A stretch of 8,521 nt of DNA from Elusimicrobiota bacterium (GTDB lineage: Bacteria > Elusimicrobiota > Endomicrobiia > Endomicrobiales > Endomicrobiaceae): assembly GCA_031256695.1 (NCBI GenBank), contig JAIRQB010000142.1, forward strand, positions 1 through 8,521. Reading direction: 5' to 3'. The translations under genes were made by a program, and so were the position numbers. Within the stretch, counting starts at the first letter, position 1. The number at the start of each line of letters is the position of its first letter. Under the pieces are notes generated by a model. It saw only the letters and a program-made list of their open reading frames with translations. It ran no database searches and was not told the DNA's origin. Positions 6,275 through 8,521 of this stretch are shown here, in pieces.

Positions 6275-7116
6275 AATTTTATCCCCCGCTTTTTTAAAAT
6301 TTTAAAGAGAATAAAAAACAAAAAGGCAAAGACGGCAAAAAAGACTGCCGCTTTCGCTTGAGCCGCTCCTTCTAATGCCGTTTTAGAATAGAAAGTATTG
6401 TAAATATCTAAAACTATGAGTTGAGTTTTATTTGATTTGAGAGCCGTGTCAAAGGCTAAATTCTGCTCAAATACTTTAAAAGCATTGATTAAAACTAAAA
6501 AGAAAGAAATTAAAGCCGCGGGAATAAAGGCGGGTATTTTGAGATTTAAGAAAATTTTCAAAGATGAAGCGCCGTCAAGCCTCGCCGCTTCAATTACTTC
6601 TTTTGAGACAGTTCCCATAGCGGATATATAAATTAAAGACATAAAACCTATAAGTTGCCAATTTAGCGTAAAAACTAAACCCCAAAAAGACGGCAAAGAC
6701 GAGGATATGCCGAGTAATTTAAAAAACGGAGTTGAGATTTCTGCAACAAAGGCTTGACAGAAATATCCGACGGCTATTGCCGATATTAAATTAGGCAAGA
6801 AAAACAGCGATTTAAAAATATCTGAATTTTTAAGCGCATACTTGATAAAAAGCGCCAAAAAATAAGAGATAACATTTACGCTGATAGCGCAGACGATAGC
6901 GAATTTACCCGTCAGCAATAATGAGTTGATAAAATCTTTATCAGATAAAATGCCCGCAAAATTTTTAACGCCTGCAAAATTAGCCTCAAAAGGCGAAGTG
7001 ATTTGAGCAAAAGAGAGATAGATAGATAAGACAAACGGGAAAACAAAAGAGACAAAGAAAGCCGCAAAAGCGACGGCGGTAAAAAATAAATAATACCTTC
7101 TTAAAAATTTCTGCAT
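6271..7116 (-). CDS. ABC carbohydrate transporter permease, MalF/UgpA type
   Basis: Partner permease subunit of the same sugar importer. The 281 residues hold about six membrane segments, the first at about 11-33 after a basic N-terminus (RR). The segment NFAGVKNFAGILSD at 46-59 is a common periplasmic motif of UgpA-like permeases. FLPNLISAIAVGY at 106-118 and NWQLIGFMSLIYISAM at 152-167 are typical membrane helices. The EAA loop SKEVIEAARLDGASS at 171-185 is intact (EAA 176-178, Gly182), followed by IPAFIPA at 194-200. The long extra N-terminal domain of enteric MalF is absent, which is normal for UgpA/MsmF-like members. The Shine-Dalgarno is modest (AAAAGG, eight bases from ATG). The stop codon is shared with the GTG of the next permease gene. 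The 117-base gap upstream holds two hairpins and may carry the promoter, but I cannot define one. Confidence 0.94.
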   Translation of the reverse strand: MQKFLRRYYLFFTAVAFAAFFVSFVFPFVLSIYLSFAQITSPFEANFAGVKNFAGILSDKDFINSLLLTGKFAIVCAISVNVISYFLALFIKYALKNSDIFKSLFFLPNLISAIAVGYFCQAFVAEISTPFFKLLGISSSLPSFWGLVFTLNWQLIGFMSLIYISAMGTVSKEVIEAARLDGASSLKIFLNLKIPAFIPAALISFFLVLINAFKVFEQNLAFDTALKSNKTQLIVLDIYNTFYSKTALEGAAQAKAAVFFAVFAFLFFILFKILKKRGIKL

Positions 7117-7149
7117 AAAACCAGCCTTTTGTGAAAAATTAAATGTTTT

Positions 7150-7174
7150 GCGGCAAACGTTTTGCTTTCGCCGC
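7150..7174. repeat. GC-rich hairpin upstream of permease pair
   Basis: GCGGC (7150-7154) pairs with GCCGC (7170-7174), and AAA/TTT extends the stem past one unpaired base. On the minus strand it is followed by AAAACATTTAATTTTT, a delayed and weak T run. It could be a weak terminator of the upstream unit or part of the permease leader. It resembles the GGCGGC-type hairpins at 3496-3512 and 1944-1959. Confidence 0.5.
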
Positions 7175-7204
7175 CTAAATGCCTGAATTTAAACATATGC
7201 CTTT

Positions 7205-7232
7205 GCAACTTTAGCGCCGCTACTCAAGTTGC
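7205..7232 (-). other. Stem-loop just after a stop codon
   Basis: GCAACTT (7205-7211) pairs with AAGTTGC (7226-7232), and TAGC (7212-7215) pairs with GCTA (7219-7222) around a GCC loop, with CTC bulged on one side. It starts one base after the TGA of the DUF115-like gene. No T run follows on the minus strand, so it is not a classical terminator. It may be a 3'-end stabilising stem or support rho-dependent termination. Confidence 0.55.
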
Positions 7233-7233
7233 T

Positions 7234-8301
7234 TCAATAAATATCCGCTGTTTTTCTTTCCTCGTCTGAGAGATTCTTTTCAGCATAACTTTCAGTATAA
7301 ATGTCTTTAAAAAGCCCTTTTAGACCGATAGGATTTATAGATATTATTTGCGTATTCGGATAAAAATGCTCGGCAAACATTTTCATTTTTTGCCAACCGC
7401 CAATTACGCGCGGCACAGACCATTGAAAAGTCTCATTGGGCGTTTCTGGTTTAAGGTCATCATCTTTGCTATCGCTGAAATGTTTTCTGGCAGTTTGCGG
7501 GCAACAATCGGCGCCGGCAATATAAATCTTACTGGGATTTGTCCACAAGAGGAATTGCATCGCAGCAAACACTATTGAATAGCAAGAGACTAAAACTTGG
7601 CTGTCTATATCATATGTGAAAATATGGTCTTCTTTATTTTCCGGTTCCGGTTCTGCAAATATCTGATAAAAAACTTTGGCATTATTGTGAGAAGCGGCAT
7701 ATATGTGAGCATTCGCCCTGCTTTGAAAACTATAATTATTTCCTGTATGCGCAAAGTTGCCTATTATTTTTCCATAAAATTTCGCAATGTCTTTGCCTTC
7801 ATTGAGAGCCCAATTTTCAAATCCTGGGTGAGGGTGTTTAGTGAAATAAAAATCTAAATTGACTTTTTTATAGCGAAACGCTCCGTTTACGCCGGCATAT
7901 ACGGCATTTTTTATAGGTTTAAAATCGTCTAATGAAGGACCGGTGGCAAGTAAAACGGCTTCTTTTCCGCTGTTAAAATTGCGATACGGCAAAAAAGTTT
8001 TTTTGTGAGTTTCTGCGATAGAAAAAGAATTGACGGCGCAAGATTTTAATTTTCTTATTTGTTGCTGTAATTCATATAAATTTGCGCCAGAGGTTTCGCA
8101 TAGCAATATTTTGTTTTTTATAAATTCCATACTGTTTGAAATGCTTGACAACTCTTTTGAGAAAGTTTCTAACACTTTGTCAATTTTTACGCTCTCATAA
8201 ATTTTTTGTTTGCAAAAATATCGGCGCGAATAAAATTCTGTTTTTACAGATTTCCATATAGGAAAACCCAAAATTTTTATTTCTTTTATTTGTTCTTTCA
8301 T
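7234..8301 (-). CDS. MptE-like/DUF115-type protein, probable glycan biosynthesis
   Basis: A 355-residue protein, probably soluble or peripheral. Residues 8-30 (ILGFPIWKSVKTEFYSRRYF) look like the short N-terminal tag seen before some surface-glycan transferases. Residues 40-100 are helical and may form a coiled coil. The core begins with KEAVLLATGPSLDDF at 113-127, a nucleotide-binding GPSL loop, then VYAGVNGAF at 134-142 and LDFYFT at 149-154. YSIVFAAMQFLLW and KIYIAGADCC at 258-267 follow, and a C-terminal GGWQKMKMFAEHFYPNTQII (301-320) leads into SINPIGLKGLF. This order is that of MptE-like (DUF115) proteins, including the flagellin-modifying motility accessory factors; GT42 sialyltransferases share a similar GPSL loop and are an alternative. 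I infer a role in adding or making a surface sugar. AAGGAG lies about ten bases upstream, next to the stop of the upstream gene, so the two are co-transcribed. Confidence 0.7.
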   Translation of the reverse strand: MKEQIKEIKILGFPIWKSVKTEFYSRRYFCKQKIYESVKIDKVLETFSKELSSISNSMEFIKNKILLCETSGANLYELQQQIRKLKSCAVNSFSIAETHKKTFLPYRNFNSGKEAVLLATGPSLDDFKPIKNAVYAGVNGAFRYKKVNLDFYFTKHPHPGFENWALNEGKDIAKFYGKIIGNFAHTGNNYSFQSRANAHIYAASHNNAKVFYQIFAEPEPENKEDHIFTYDIDSQVLVSCYSIVFAAMQFLLWTNPSKIYIAGADCCPQTARKHFSDSKDDDLKPETPNETFQWSVPRVIGGWQKMKMFAEHFYPNTQIISINPIGLKGLFKDIYTESYAEKNLSDEERKTADIY

Positions 8302-8316
8302 ACAAATAGTTCTCCT

Positions 8317-8521
8317 TTATATTTTGCTTGTTTTATCTCTAAGTTTGGGCATTGTTTCAGGCATTGAAAGCCAGCCTGTCGTCATATCAGATGTTTTAGG
8401 CAAAGGACTATAGTATGACTTTTTATAAATAACGGGGGCAATGGTTACCGCTTGCGTAAGATTTGTAATAGGGCTTTCTGAAACAGAATATAATTTAAGA
8501 CGTTTAAATTCTTTTGCAATG
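8317..8521 (-). CDS. C-terminal end of unidentified protein
   Basis: The minus strand is open from the window edge to a TAA at 8319-8317, giving the last 67 residues of a protein that begins outside the window. It reads IAKEFKRLKLYSVSESPITN, then an ITxAPVIY-like stretch, and ends LRDKTSKI. The codon use matches the neighbours. The TAA is immediately followed by AGGAGA, the Shine-Dalgarno of the next gene, a layout that suggests one transcript and possibly coupled translation. The tail pattern (acidic/basic helix, then LYSVSESPI) is loosely like the C-terminus of the neighbouring MptE-like protein (FAEHFYPNTQIISINPIG), so it may be another glycan-locus protein, but I do not recognise it. Confidence 0.65.
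   Translation of the reverse strand, partial: IAKEFKRLKLYSVSESPITNLTQAVTIAPVIYKKSYYSPLPKTSDMTTGWLSMPETMPKLRDKTSKI

Overview
The window is AT-rich DNA from a bacterium. Every gene I can support is on the minus strand, so transcription runs from high to low coordinates. The lipoprotein with a lipobox, the Gram-negative-type envelope setting and the low-to-moderate GC with many GCC/GCG and AAA codons would fit an anaerobic, gut- or sediment-type Gram-negative lineage. Elusimicrobiota-like is my best guess, but it rests on overall impression only and is low confidence.

Layout in transcription order. (1) 8521-7234: the 3' end of an unidentified gene, then a 355-residue protein with an MptE-like/DUF115 (or GT42-like) fold, probably part of a surface-glycan locus. 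The Shine-Dalgarno of the second gene starts at the stop codon of the first. (2) 7116-5462: two overlapping ABC-type carbohydrate permease subunits of the MalF/UgpA and MalG/UgpE type, joined by a GTGA overlap. No binding protein or ATPase gene lies beside them. (3) 5321-4194: an isocitrate dehydrogenase of the short, decarboxylating beta-hydroxyacid dehydrogenase type. (4) 4116-3523: a flavodoxin-like protein with an apparent N-terminal signal peptide. (5) 3436-2015: an AGCS-family sodium/amino-acid symporter. A near-perfect rho-independent terminator at 1821-1871 closes this run. (6) An extended -10 promoter at about 1758-1766 then starts a second transcription unit: a short leader that can fold into a hairpin, metK (S-adenosylmethionine synthetase, 1686-508), and a lipoprotein gene with an LPP20-like look that leaves the window at base 1.

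The genes do not form one pathway: one-carbon/SAM metabolism, amino-acid uptake, isocitrate oxidation, sugar uptake and envelope glycans are represented. The layout is that of an ordinary chromosome segment with short operons. I see no CRISPR array, tRNA, rRNA, transposase, phage gene or toxin-antitoxin pair. The most unusual material lies between genes: a hairpin leader before metK that fits no SAM riboswitch class I can recall, a dispersed AT-rich repeat (TTAACTT...CAATTTT and TTGAGAATT units) at the 3' sides of several genes, and GC-rich GGCGGC-type hairpins in the same gaps. I found no convincing new biological system.
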